A DNA stretch of 64,000 nt from Adiantum capillus-veneris (Eukaryota > Streptophyta > Polypodiopsida > Polypodiales > Pteridaceae): positions 65,490,935 to 65,554,934 of the forward strand of contig CM043950.1 in assembly GCA_014529385.2 (NCBI GenBank), written 5' to 3'. Under the pieces are notes generated by a model. That model had not been told where the DNA came from. It saw nothing but the letters and a program-made list of their open reading frames with translations, and searched no databases. Both the position numbers and the translations under genes were made by a program. Positions 34,684 through 45,738 of the stretch are shown one piece after another (within the stretch, counting starts at the first letter, position 1; the number at the start of each line of letters is the position of its first letter).

Positions 34684-34989
34684 AGCCATGCTCCCCTACC
34701 CTTCCCCTACCTCACCTTCTATTGGGGATCAGTAAAACACTCACTAAAATGTACTCACTTGTACTTATTGAATGAAAAATTGATGCAAAGTTTCCCATAT
34801 ATTGATCATTGTATAATGTTACAAAGGTGTTGCGTAGAGCTTCTTAAGAAAATGGCATTCATATGCTGTCTTGGATTTAGGGTAAAGTGCTTTATTACAA
34901 CGATGTGTGAAATTGGTCTTTGTATTAGGGTATGCAACACAAAACATCCAGTCTACCATCTGCAATCTATGCACATACTATCGTAGTTT

Positions 34990-35840
34990 CCTTTCTCTCG
35001 GCTCTCTCCAACACATCAAGCGAGAGAAGAGTTTATTGAACATGATCACAACGGGAACGTAAATTACATAGACACAATAACTCCTTGACATGCAACATAG
35101 TACCTTTCACATGTTGCACTTGAAAAAAATTTGTAGGCATGTTGACGTTGATCTCATTAAGCAAATCCTCCTACATCTATCTTAGGGTGACATTACTTCT
35201 AACACTAACAACTGTCACCAGCTCATTTTCACACATTACTTCAATTGCCCTCAAGGAATTACTAGCATCATCACAGAGGTCTTGGCCCATAGCTACCAAG
35301 TGACCATTTAACCATTTACCGATGCCACCTTATGTAGTAGAAGGAAACTATGAAGTTTTGTGATGCTATCATACACTTGCACACAATTTATTATTTGTCC
35401 ACCTTGCGCAAAATGCCCTCAGAATCGTGGATATCCCAAGTGTCATCCAAAAAATCAAGGCAACTTTTCAACTTGCAGATGAACATGGTCTCTATCTTTC
35501 TAGCCTCTTTATCATGGAAGAAGTCTATAAACACATGTAATGACATGAAGATAGAGACACATACTTGCCTGTTTGCGATGTTTGATCGTAAGCACTTCTA
35601 AATATCCTAATAGAGCTTGAGTCTGAAACACTCAAAAGTTTTAGAACTCGAAATTGGCCACTTTGGACCAGTATGTGGGGGAAGTGGGAGATGGCTTAGG
35701 GTGCCAAAGCCATGGATAGAGCAATAAGAAGTCATAGAAGAAGACCCCCTTTCTGCGAGTGCTCTTCTAGTGCTAGTTTTGTATATAAGCTCTCCCATCA
35801 ATGCATGAAAAGCATCAAAGATGTCCATTATGCACTTCAC
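34990..35840 (-). pseudogene. coding-like remnant, unknown family
   Basis: Minus-strand segments with protein-like composition: 35840-35607 (MKCIMDIFDAFHALMGELIY); ~35570-35400 (SLHVFIDFFHDKEARKIETM, LKSCLDFLDDTWDIHDSEGI); and ~35310-35010 (NGHLVAMGQDLCDDASNSLR, EINVNMPTNFFQVQHVKGTM). They are separated by stops and frame changes. I do not recognise the protein; the helical, charged character could be a gag or a host gene fragment. Confidence 0.3.
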
Positions 35841-36760
35841 TAGCTACCAACTTCATTGTTGGAAGAATAAATATCTACAAAAGGAAACGATAAGATAATG
35901 ATCTCATAATAAATTCAAAAAAGAAATTGCTATCAAGTTTAGTAAACGCATAGTTAAGTTGATTAGCAGGAAACCCCAATGGTGCTTGCCTCTTGCAACC
36001 GTAGCTCAGAGTGCATATATGCATGCTCAATGAGGACTTCCTTTATTGTCTTCCCCGTCTAAGGTAGGTGAAAGTATTTCACACATCCTTTGTAGCTATT
36101 GACAAATTCATTACCTGCCCGCTTTCTTCTTCTTGTCTACAGAAGAACCCAACTGCCAATGGTTATTGTAGTGGATAGCCATCAACTATGGTCCAGGTTG
36201 AAGCTGTTGAATATTTCCTCTAACTTGATAGATGTAGATGGTTGAAGAGGCTGTCTGCTCTCCATTAATGTTTTCTCTACGAACTTTGTGATGGAACACA
36301 GAGAAGATGAGGAAAAGCGGCACTATAGTTTAGACAGTGAAGAAAATGCCGTGAAGAGAATTGCACTTTTTGTGTATGCAAACTTTCTTATTTAGAAAAG
36401 TACACATGTATTCAATGTGATTTATAACACATTTGGCCTACCTCTATCTAGGCAAAAGGATGATTTATGTAAATCATGACGTATCTTCAATTCAAAGCTT
36501 TTTAAAGAAATTAAATTATCATTTCTAAAAATGCAAGAATTTGAGATAGAAATGAAATAAATCAAAGATATCGTTATGGTAGGCCAAAATCTATTTGTTG
36601 GATGCATTCTCCTCTAGCACCAAAAGGAACAAAATTGAGTCCAAACTTTTCCTAACGCTCCCTTCAGTACAAGTCATGAATGACCCATCACTGTTTTGGA
36701 AGCACAACTACCTATCATTGAGCGGGTCTGAATAACTGCCCAGACATTTCAAAATAGAAA
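35840..36760. other. AT-rich spacer without a supported gene
   Basis: No recognised motif, repeat or terminus. Confidence 0.5.
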
Positions 36761-37250
36761 ACTAAAGCAAATGTGATACCCAAATAGAGAAGTGATGAAG
36801 TAAAGTCAAAGCAATCCAAAGCCCCCTCTACATAGCGGATTTGGATACCTAAAGGAACTCCCCAAATGTAAGGAAACTTCCTGTGGATTCCCAAAGGTCG
36901 ACTACAAGGCTTATCTCCAAAAAAGAGACAACAGTTTTTCTCCATAGCTGCTGCAACTCAAAATGTCAAGAGGCCTACTCAAACTCCAAAGCCACAAACA
37001 CTTAAAGACACAAAAATGTGGATACCAAAGCCCAAGACCATGATGCAATCAACAAACAAAAGTGTATTCCAAAGCAATGAGAATTGCCAAAAGCCACAAC
37101 CCACCAAGATGTTTTGTAGCCACCACAATACTTTTCCAAGTCAACACCCACTACAATGGTATGGAAGCCTAAACCTAACAACCAATCCAGCCAGCAAAAG
37201 GACACAACTTTTTGACCATTCATCAACAAGCTATTGAGCTACAATGCTTT
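36760..37250 (+). pseudogene. possible post-integrase region of a gypsy element
   Basis: Plus-strand frames are full of K-x-PK and W-x-PK words (MWIPKPKTM at 37016). A similar KKIWIPKPM occurs on the minus strand at ~40190, downstream of a gypsy integrase. A purine tract lies ~220 bp further on. The link to a specific element is inference. Confidence 0.3.
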
Positions 37251-37470
37251 CTCCATGGTAGATGCTCATTAACAACCAAACAAGTGAACCTCACCATTGA
37301 ATGCCCTTAAGCAAACGACGTAAGACCCACCTCTTGCACAACGTTACTTTTTTCATGCATTGGCCAACTATGCATATGTAGGGCCTCTTACACAGCTTGC
37401 ATAAGGCATCGCTTTCATGCCCATGCAAAACACAACCCTGAAGATACATTGTCGCCTAGAAGTACTTTGA

Positions 37471-37494
37471 CTGGGGAGGGGGGGAGGGGGGAGG
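37471..37494 (+). other. G-rich purine tract (PPT-like, quadruplex-prone)
   Basis: GGGG-A-G7-A-G6-A-GG. It could be the polypurine tract of the element suggested at 36760-37250, though the base after it does not start a TG. Its four G runs also fit a quadruplex pattern. Confidence 0.4.
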
Positions 37495-38184
37495 CATTTT
37501 GAATGCAAACCTAGAAATCAAAGAGAAAAGGGCATTGTTTTATAGACTTTTGTGTTATAATTTGTGTTTAATTTTTTGTTTTTGACACAATTTTTGATTT
37601 CTTGTATTGGAAGATGAAGAGATTCAAGAGTAAGGGACAAATGCCAAACATTAGCCCTTATGTGTGTGTAAATATGTATATAATAAAACTTTTTGCTAAA
37701 ATTACTAATAAAAGGTAGAGTAATTCACATAAAAATTTTAAATAAGGGCTTTTCTTTGAAAGTTGACTTTCTCTAATTATTAAGCTATTTTTAAGAATTT
37801 TTAAATCAATTTTTCTATTTTTCTCTAGTTTTTGATTTTTTTAAATTTTCTAAGCAATAAATCCCAAAAAAGAAAGTTAATTACCAAAAGAACCAGATAT
37901 AGGTACATGGACTTCAAGAAGAGACAAAACTTTCAGAAGTTGATTTGGGGCAGGAATGACCAAGTTATGGCCGAATTCGGATAAGTTGCGAAAACTGCTA
38001 TTTAATATGAAAACGCTTGATTTGGCAAAATAGATGGATTGGGGTCATATGGCATCCAATTTGAATTTTTCTTGACACAGTGGTCATGGAACACATGAGG
38101 TAGGACTAATTGTGAGGTTTAGATGAAAACTGACCCAGGAGCCTTGGGTATGTATAGTCTAGCCCCATTAAAAGTCATTTCTCC

Positions 38185-38185
<1 letters not shown>
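37495..38185. other. AT-rich spacer without a gene
   Basis: Long A/T runs, no coding signal. Confidence 0.6.

Positions 38186-38257
<72 letters not shown>
38186..38257. repeat. (TG)n-(AG)n compound microsatellite
   Basis: GT run 38186-38214 passing into GA run to 38257, the same design as 9275-9347. Confidence 0.95.
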
Positions 38258-38262
<5 letters not shown>

Positions 38263-39640
38263 TACTCTGGAGTGGATTTTCTCATGAGCCCCATTCCCCC
38301 CACATTTTGAGCTTCGACACCAGACATGAGAGGTATGTTTCCTACTTGGTACACTCTCATTTGACACCAATGCATGTGAAAAACAGTAGGTAGATAACTC
38401 GGGGAGACCTAGGCTATCTCACACACAAAGATGATGCTTGCCCCAGGTTGAAGCACCCAATGATGACAAAGTTCTAGGGGTGGGTCACCTTTGAGCCTAC
38501 TAACATGCCCCTAACCTCTAACTTTAGTTTGGGAACTTTGGAATTGCCCTGCAAAAAAAAATTGTGTTTTTTCTAGGCTATGAGAATGATGCCAAATTTT
38601 ACCAATGGATTCAAAAAAGCAAAGCAATGAACTCTTGTGAAGGAGCTTCAACAGTGGTAGTGTTCAAGAGGGTGCGATAGTAGAAAAACTCACATAGCTT
38701 AAGAAACGGTCATTTCTACATAAGTCAGTAAAAGGGGGTCAAAATGAGGAAAGATCTTACGTAGAGCTTCTAAAGATCACTCCATCTAAGTTGGCAATGG
38801 TACATTGTGCCACACAAGGGCAGATGTTTAGTTATCAGAGTCAAAGGGTTCTTTCACAACAGACACAATGGCCCTACGTGCAATGTGACTACATGATTAA
38901 TGAAGTGGCACCTTATAAATGTTTCAAAGGGATGTATAACTATATTTGATCTAGGTTACAAAATCTTTCTAGCTCTCCTTCTGAACTGGCTGAATGCAAA
39001 TGAAGTCTATCTTGCCTATTTTGACTATATGTGCCCCACTTACCCTGAATGCAATGTACATACTTACCTTATTTACCCACCTTTCTCATGACATACCACC
39101 TACGACTCAAACTGCTTGTCGTTTGGACTCCTGGTTGCTATTTCCTCTTGATTGGGAAATTTTGACCTGTTTTAAGTTAGCTCAAATTTTGACATACATC
39201 AAATCCTTCCATATTTGACATGCTCAAAGCTCTTTCTTTGTAGATTCAGTGTTTGATTTTAGATCTTTAATCCAAAACTCTTGGCTCTATTTATTAAATT
39301 TTTATCATTATTATAGGTTAAAAAGAAAGAAAATTACTCAAAACTATTAATATTTGGCCAATTTTTTTGCTAAAACTATTCCTCACACTCGTATGCACAT
39401 ACTCTTACTCTAAGTATCTCTTTCGTCAAAATTTGTCGATATGGCTCAATACTTTACCAGATAAGAGTAAAAATCTACTAAAAGATTTCAAAAAATAAAT
39501 AAATTTAAGCATCAAACACAATTTACACATTGTACACATAATCGCTCAACATCTTGCAGCCTAATATCTTGTAATATAATGCTCCAGCTACTATAGCTAT
39601 TGTTATCCTCCCTTCCCATTCGGAGTCACCCCAGACAAAA
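38258..39640. other. spacer without a supported gene
   Basis: Short frames at 38900-39218 have no recognisable domain. Nothing else seen. Confidence 0.5.
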
Positions 39641-40430
39641 TTTTGTGCTATGTGCATGGGCAAAAACAATGTGTTTATGCAAGGCCATGTAAGATGGTCC
39701 TATCATGCTTACAGAAGAGATGCATTGGGTAAAACAGTGTTGTGCAAGATGTGGGTGTTGAACCAATTGTTTGGTGGCTTGTGTTGGCAAGGTTTCCCTG
39801 ATAATGCATTTATAGAATATAAGTTGTTGAAGCTATAATGCCCTCTCCTTAACGGGTCGCTTGATGATTATTCTTTATGTGGAAAATAAATGATTGGGTT
39901 GGACTTAAGGGATCCATTTGAGGCTTGTTCTGAGAGACTGCAACAAGGTTTGGTTTTTTTATGGTTTTAGTCTCCATTCCCATTTGGTTGTTGTTGGTTT
40001 CTTGGGCTTCCCAGTTGGCTTTTGGAACCCATTGGTAGTTTGGTAAGCCTGTTGAAGCATAAAGTTGTCGATGTAAGTTCTAGTGATGGCGTCATTTAGG
40101 ATGAGCTATTCTATCAATTAAGAAGTCGTATTACATTGAGGTAAAAGATTGAGTAGAAAGCATTGGTTTTGGTATCCATATCTTTTTTGGCTTTGATGCC
40201 AAGATTGACTTCCAGATCCAAAATTTGGGCACCCATCTTTTACAATTACTTGCAAGTAATTCTTGTGGAGATGCAAGCAGCTTTTCACTTGTGTCGTAGT
40301 CATCTAAATGTTGTTGTTCATCCCAGATGTGGTATGTTTGCACATACGGCGTAACATATGGCTTATCCTTGAGATATTAATGCAGCATGTCTTGTTTCCA
40401 AACTGGAACAACCTTGTAAGTGTGCATCCA
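39640..40430 (-). pseudogene. downstream tail of the gypsy fragment
   Basis: Minus-strand pieces with KKIWIPKPM (in 40343-40131) and NYQWVPKANWEAQETNNN (~40050-39990) continue leftward from the retropepsin-like stretch. A purine-rich GGGAAGGGAGGA at ~39622-39611 is a possible PPT. No LTR start can be fixed. Confidence 0.3.
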
Positions 40431-40790
40431 CAAAACTTCCAAAACGATTCTACTGTTGAGATCTGTATCTACCACAATGTGGAACTAACCATGGTTTTTC
40501 TATTAGCCACTTTGAGTTCAATATGAGTTGTTTCAATCATGGACTCTGATAGTTTCACGTAGGTTGAATATTGCATAGCATTGAGACGTTCTCCAGTGTC
40601 CACTGCTGCTTGTTCTATTGTGCTATCAATGATTTGGACATTGATTTGAACATCCATACCGCCTAGCCAAGTCTACTTGACTTGAGCTACTGCAATAGGA
40701 GATGGTGGTTGATGTTGTTCCTTGTGCTTTAAACTTTGAAACTTAACTTCCTTCTGTGTGTGATCTTTAATTTCTTGATCCTTCTGCTTT
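40430..40790 (-). pseudogene. retropepsin-like stretch downstream of integrase
   Basis: MDVQINVQIIDSTIEQAAVD, then TGERLNAMQYSTYVKL (40657-40560): a hydrophobic strand, D-T-G, then a short helix, as in retroviral-type aspartic proteases. The usual A after DTG reads E. It is in the same reading frame as the integrase tail ending at 40790, with two stop codons between. In most Ty3/gypsy elements the protease lies before RT, so this position is unusual. Confidence 0.45.
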
Positions 40791-41350
40791 CATTCCTTAG
40801 CTAAATGTATTTTCGCAAGCATTTTCATAGTGAGAGGCTGATGATATTTCTTCGGTTTGCATCTATTTATCCAGTTATATATTATCTGTCCCTCCAATAT
40901 TGCAAGTTCAACGATACCACTTGGTGATAAGTCATTGATTACAAATGGATTGTTACCCCGCCTTTTGAGTTTCTTGGAATGTTGCTTAAAGGTATAGACT
41001 AAAATGTATTCTTTCTTATGAAATTCCTTGCCTATAACACGTTGGTCATGGAACTGTTTCATTTGTGGTTTTTGTGTATACCTAGCCATAACCAATTGGA
41101 GTCTCATTTTGTCCAACTGTATTATTTGGTCCAGTCGTTCAAACAACTCGTTCCTCATTCATCCCAGATCTTGTGTTACAGGAATTAAGAACTCTACAAG
41201 CAATATGACATATATCCAGAACACTAAATTGAAAGGTGTTGTGTTCTGCAGCGTCTTATATGCTACCCAATATGCCCATAAAGCTGAATGTAGTTTCAAA
41301 TCCTAATTTGTTCTAGATTCATTGACAATTTTCAATGTCTGTTTTGACTT
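40790..41350 (-). pseudogene. Ty3/gypsy integrase C-terminal region
   Basis: Frame 41158-40790 reads RNELFERLDQIIQLDKMRLQ, VLVYTFKQHSKKLKRRGNN-like and PFVINDLSPSGIVELAILEG, the GPY/F-type chromatin/DNA-binding tail of gypsy integrases, followed by NWINRCKPKKYHQPL. Upstream (41350-41160), AYWAAYKTLQ-like sequence in a shifted frame is the end of the catalytic core. The DDE residues themselves are not in the fragment. Truncated and frameshifted. Confidence 0.8.
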
Positions 41351-41569
41351 TTGAACACATATTTAGGAAAATAGGGAAAAATGCTCAAATTTGGGACAAT
41401 TCTTTGTGTCACATGGACTTGAAGTGAGGTTGTGGTGTGCTAAGTTGTTGCACACAAGAAATTTGTGGTACAATTTTTAGTGGATGCTAATGAGTATGCA
41501 AGATCTAATATTGTGTGTTGTCAGCAACCATATTATACACTACGGTGTGTTTGCACACGATAGTTTACA

Positions 41570-41574
<5 letters not shown>

Positions 41575-41661
<87 letters not shown>
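41575..41661. repeat. (AC)43 microsatellite
   Basis: Uninterrupted AC run of ~87 bp. Confidence 0.97.
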
Positions 41662-41662
<1 letters not shown>

Positions 41663-42360
41663 CCAAAATCAAGTTTTCCACTTACACATGCTTTATTATT
41701 AGAATGACTAAAATGTAAGCTGTAAGAGAGATAGGTGACTAAATTATGTTCGCTCGCCACTCTTTGAAATGGGTGTCAAGTATTGTATCTTGACTTGTTG
41801 GTGGTTTGATGACTCATTGTTTTGATCAATATCTGTTGTTGTCACTCCTAGCCAAATTGGATAATTTGCATCACAAGTTTGCACAAGTACAACCTCACCC
41901 TTTGCCACATCAAGAGTTGGGTTGAGATCCTCAAAAGTTTTGTTGTGCATTGGACCACAATCGTGGCCCTCATTTACATCAAGTCCCGCATTTGGACTAC
42001 CTCTTCCAATGGAATGTCAAGAGCATGATCTTGTTTGCACGTATTCCCTAGCCAAAATTCATCAAAGATAGTGTCTTTGCTTGCACCAAGGGCAGCATAA
42101 GATTCTCCCAATTATATACGGGGACAGGGTTGGCCCACCTAGAATACTCACTTTTGTCTCCTTTCCCTGGCCATTTCTCTTCCATAACTCTATACCACTT
42201 TCCAATCAACATTTCCGGGGTATACTTTGTACTACATCAAAGGTATGCCATCACTCATATAGAGCCTAAATTGCAATGAATTTGGTTGAATGAGGCTTTG
42301 GTTGAATGATCTACTAAGATATGAAATGTCAAGCTATCTAATGCAATATCTATTTTAGAA
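41662..42360. other. spacer without a supported gene
   Basis: Short frames on both strands, no motif seen. Confidence 0.5.
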
Positions 42361-42970
42361 TATTTGACATGGAGATCAAATTTCTAGGTAGATGTAGGGA
42401 TGGATCTCAAGCTACTGGGAGGAAAAGCATGAGGCTTGGGCTTCAAGGAATATTGAGACATGGAGATCAACTGAGGTTCTAGGTAGATATAGACATGGAG
42501 CTCAAACCTAATTTTGAGTTGCTAGGTAGATAAAGGCATGGATCTCGAACGTAAGATACAATTTAGACTGTCTAGAACATCTAGTTGGGTGGGGTCATTT
42601 TATAGATGTGTGAGTATGCTATTTGCCTAAAACAATAAGGACATTGTTTGGACCCACCCTCTCAACCGGCTGCCTGCACCTCTCGGATGACCTCCTTGTT
42701 CATGCACGTTGTAGCAAAAAATGCGAAGAAAGCTCTAACTCCTAACCCTAATGGCTCGCAGCCTATACAATAACTAGAAGCTTGCAAGCTATTTGTTTCA
42801 TACTACAAAGCAAATTTGAGTATTTAGTGTCACTTCGACAATGTGAAAAAACTCAAGCAATGAAGACACATGGCGAGTCTCACCTTTTTGTGTAGTGCAC
42901 CTAAGTTCAAGCTCCTAGGTAGATATTGAGATGAGCTTGAACTTAAGTTTGAACTACTAGAGATAAAGGC
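42360..42970. repeat. diverged repeats related to the satellite
   Basis: The words CTAGGTAGATA and GGCATGGA(G/T)CTC recur four times (near 42385, 42480, 42522, 42930). At ~42934, GCTTGAACTTAAGTTTGAAC resembles the palindrome of the main array 1.5 kb further on. Probably an old or precursor edge of the satellite. Confidence 0.5.
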
Positions 42971-43004
42971 ATGGAGCTCTGGCTTAACTTTTAGCTACGA
43001 GAAG

Positions 43005-43057
43005 AAAAAGAAGATTGTTTTAACGTTGTAGGAAACTATCCCAAGAAACCTATCCGA

Positions 43058-43060
<3 letters not shown>
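43005..43060 (-). repeat. dispersed repeat, copy C (SINE-like family)
   Basis: GTTTTAACGTTGTAGGAAAC then TATCCCAAGAAACCT, matching the blocks at 6655 and 16970. It abuts a GA tract, as the others do. Confidence 0.6.

Positions 43061-43115
<55 letters not shown>
43059..43115. repeat. (GA)28 microsatellite
   Basis: Uninterrupted GA run of ~57 bp. Confidence 0.95.
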
Positions 43116-43117
<2 letters not shown>

Positions 43118-43171
43118 CATAGAACCGATGAGGACTCTCAACTAGGTAAGAAAGGCCATCGAATAGGATCG

Positions 43172-43735
43172 ATGCGATATCATGACTGTCCTGCTGCTCC
43201 GACTCCTGCACGATGCCCACAAGCTCCGCAATTAAGTACCAGAGCACACGTGATTACAATGGAACACTCCTCCAGATTCAACTGCCCTCCCTCTGCAAGC
43301 ATAGGCAAAGATGCAATATCAACTCCTCCTCATGCTACACTAATGATCGTGACGTGGGTGACAGTAGCAGTGGTGGAGAAACTCCTACTCGGTGCGCGCC
43401 ACTTCCTGCATCCATATGAGGCTGGTCCTCTAGTTCCACAAGGATCTTGGCCTTCACCTCCTAACCGGTTTTTCATTGGCGCAGTCCTGTCATAAACGGG
43501 CTTCAAGTGTAAGCGAATATCCTTTGCAACTAATTCACACTTTGGATACAGCTTCTCGAGTATAGCTTCGACAAGGGCCAGTGGTTGAAACCCGTGTTGG
43601 GGCATTGTGCAAGTGAGAGCGAGGGTATGCACGTTGTTTTCCTGCATTTGTGGTCCAAACGACCTGCCGCAGGCTTTGCCGACTGTAGCTGAAAGTGGTG
43701 ATTATATCATGATTTTCGCTAAGCAAAGCAAACAA
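43172..43735 (-). other. GC-richer segment with overlapping open frames, unassigned
   Basis: Open frames exist on both strands (43172-43495 plus; 43647-43330 and 43735-43535 minus). The minus frame with ALVEAILEKLYPKCELVAKD and KNRLGGEGQDPCGTRGP looks the most protein-like and is less AT-rich than its surroundings, so it may be a fragment of a host gene. I cannot name it. Confidence 0.25.
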
Positions 43736-43799
43736 ACCAAGAACCGATCTTCCAGCTTGAACGTCTGTGAGGGATTCTTAGGCACACATAGAGAAGGAT

Positions 43800-44380
43800 G
43801 AGATGACTGCACATGGAGAGATGCGAGCCATGGATCGACAAACAACATGTCCATTTCCCTGCAGTCTTCTTTGACGTAAGACGTTATGTTTGAATTTCAA
43901 ATTAAAGTGCACTTTTGCTAGCATGTTCTTTTCACATAATTTATAGCTTTTATTAGTGCACTTTTGCCAACCTCAGAACATGACTTGTTCTTTTGCATTT
44001 AATTTAATGCTGTAGTGCTAGAAATAAACTTATTTTGAAAGCTTGGGAAACCTACATAAGAAAAATTTAAGAGGGAATTTGGCTAAAATATTTCTTTTAA
44101 AAATCTTGGGAAACCTACATAAGAGAAATTTAAGAGGGAGTTTGACTATATTTAAAGGCTTTTAAACTAGATTTCTCTAAAATTTTCAAGTTTTGTAGGC
44201 TTCCTTCGACATTAAAATACTCTTCTTCTTCTTGAAATTCTTCCACCTTCAAATTTGAAATTTATTTAAACTTTGTAGGTGGGATTACACTAACCACAAG
44301 TTTTTTTCAAGCACTGATTAATTGTTTAGGTTCGTATAGAAGTCTCACGCTTAGCCTCAGCGTTGGAACATGGTAGTTGG
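43800..44380. other. AT-rich spacer without a gene
   Basis: Contains a diverged duplication of AAACCTACATAAGA(A/G)AAATT with AAGAGGGA at ~44048 and ~44109, and nothing else recognisable. Confidence 0.6.
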
Positions 44381-45470
44381 ACCTTTACCTCAAGTTTGAG
44401 GTGAATTCAAGTTGAACCTGAACCTCAACCTTGAGTTGAAGCTAAAGCATGCATTACTTGGGACTTGGACCACAACCTCAACCTTGAGTTTGAGTTGGAG
44501 GATTAAAAATTGGGCTTTAAGGTTGTCATGGATAAAGATGTCTACCAAAATATAGCCTACAAGACTACAAGTACAGTTTATAGTCTTGCAAGTCTACTCA
44601 TTTGCAAGACTAGTCACATGGTGGGAAACAAAACTAAAAACAAGACTAGTCGCATGACATCCATAAGAATACCAAGGGCATAAAATAACACTTTTAGGCT
44701 CGAAATTAAGTTCGAGCCTTTACTCCATATGCTATTGTAGCACTAGATCATTTAGGGTGCAATGCTAAACTTATGACATCTTTGTGGCTACCAATGGCAA
44801 GAGGCTCGAACTCAAGTTTGAGCCTCGCCTACCTATGCTAATGTAGCACTACCATTCATAGATAGCCTCGTGACATGCTTGAGGTTACTACCAAGGGCTT
44901 AGAGCACCACCTTTAGGCTCAAACTCGTGTTTGAGCGTCGCGTGCATATGATAGTGTAGCACTAACATGCACTCTAGCCTCATGATATCCTTGTGGCTAA
45001 CAATAGAACTAGGCTAGAACTTAAGCTCCAAGATTTCCTACATAAGCTACTGTAGCACTACCATGAAAGGCCAACCTCATACATCCTTGTGGCTACCAAG
45101 GGCACAGAATAACCCCTTTAGGCTCAAACTTAAGTTTGAGCCTCATCAATATATGGTAATATAACACTAGGATGCAAGGCTTGCCTTATGACATCCTCAT
45201 GGCTACCAAGGGAATATAATAACACCTTTGAGCTCAAAATTAAGTTTGAAACTCAATTGTGTACGCTAGTGTAGCAAAAGGGTGAAAAAGGCTAGCCTCA
45301 TAATATTATTATGGCTACCAAGTCCAAGAGGCTCGAGCCTCGCTTGCATATGCTAGTATAGCACTATAATTCTAGGCTAGCTGTATGACATCCTTCTAGC
45401 TACTAAGGGCATGGAACAACACTTTTAGGCTCGAGCTTAAGCTCGAGCCTCAAGTGCATATGCTATTGTA

Positions 45471-45738
45471 GTCTCGCTTGAATATGCTACTATAGCACTA
45501 GGGTGCTAGACTAGTGTCATGCCATCCATGAGGATACCAAGGGTGTAGAATAACACCTTTAGGCTTGAGCTTAAGGTCGAGCCTCAAGTGCATATGCTAT
45601 TGTAGTCTCGCTTGAATATGCTACTATAGCACTAGGGTGCTAGACTAGTGTCATGCCATCCATGAGGATACCAAGGGTGTAGAATAACACCTTTAGGCTT
45701 GAGCTTAAGTTTAAGACTCAACTGCATATGCTTGTTTA
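45471..45738. repeat. 134-bp nearly exact tandem duplication in the satellite
   Basis: GTCTCGCTTGAATATGCTAC starts at 45471 and 45605. The copies agree almost base for base to GGCTTGAGCTTAA, unlike neighbouring monomers. Confidence 0.85.

Noticed and set aside
43172-43735. A protein-coding gene in the GC-richer island
   Set aside because: Open frames overlap on both strands and none has a known domain or clear splice partners; kept only as an unassigned segment.
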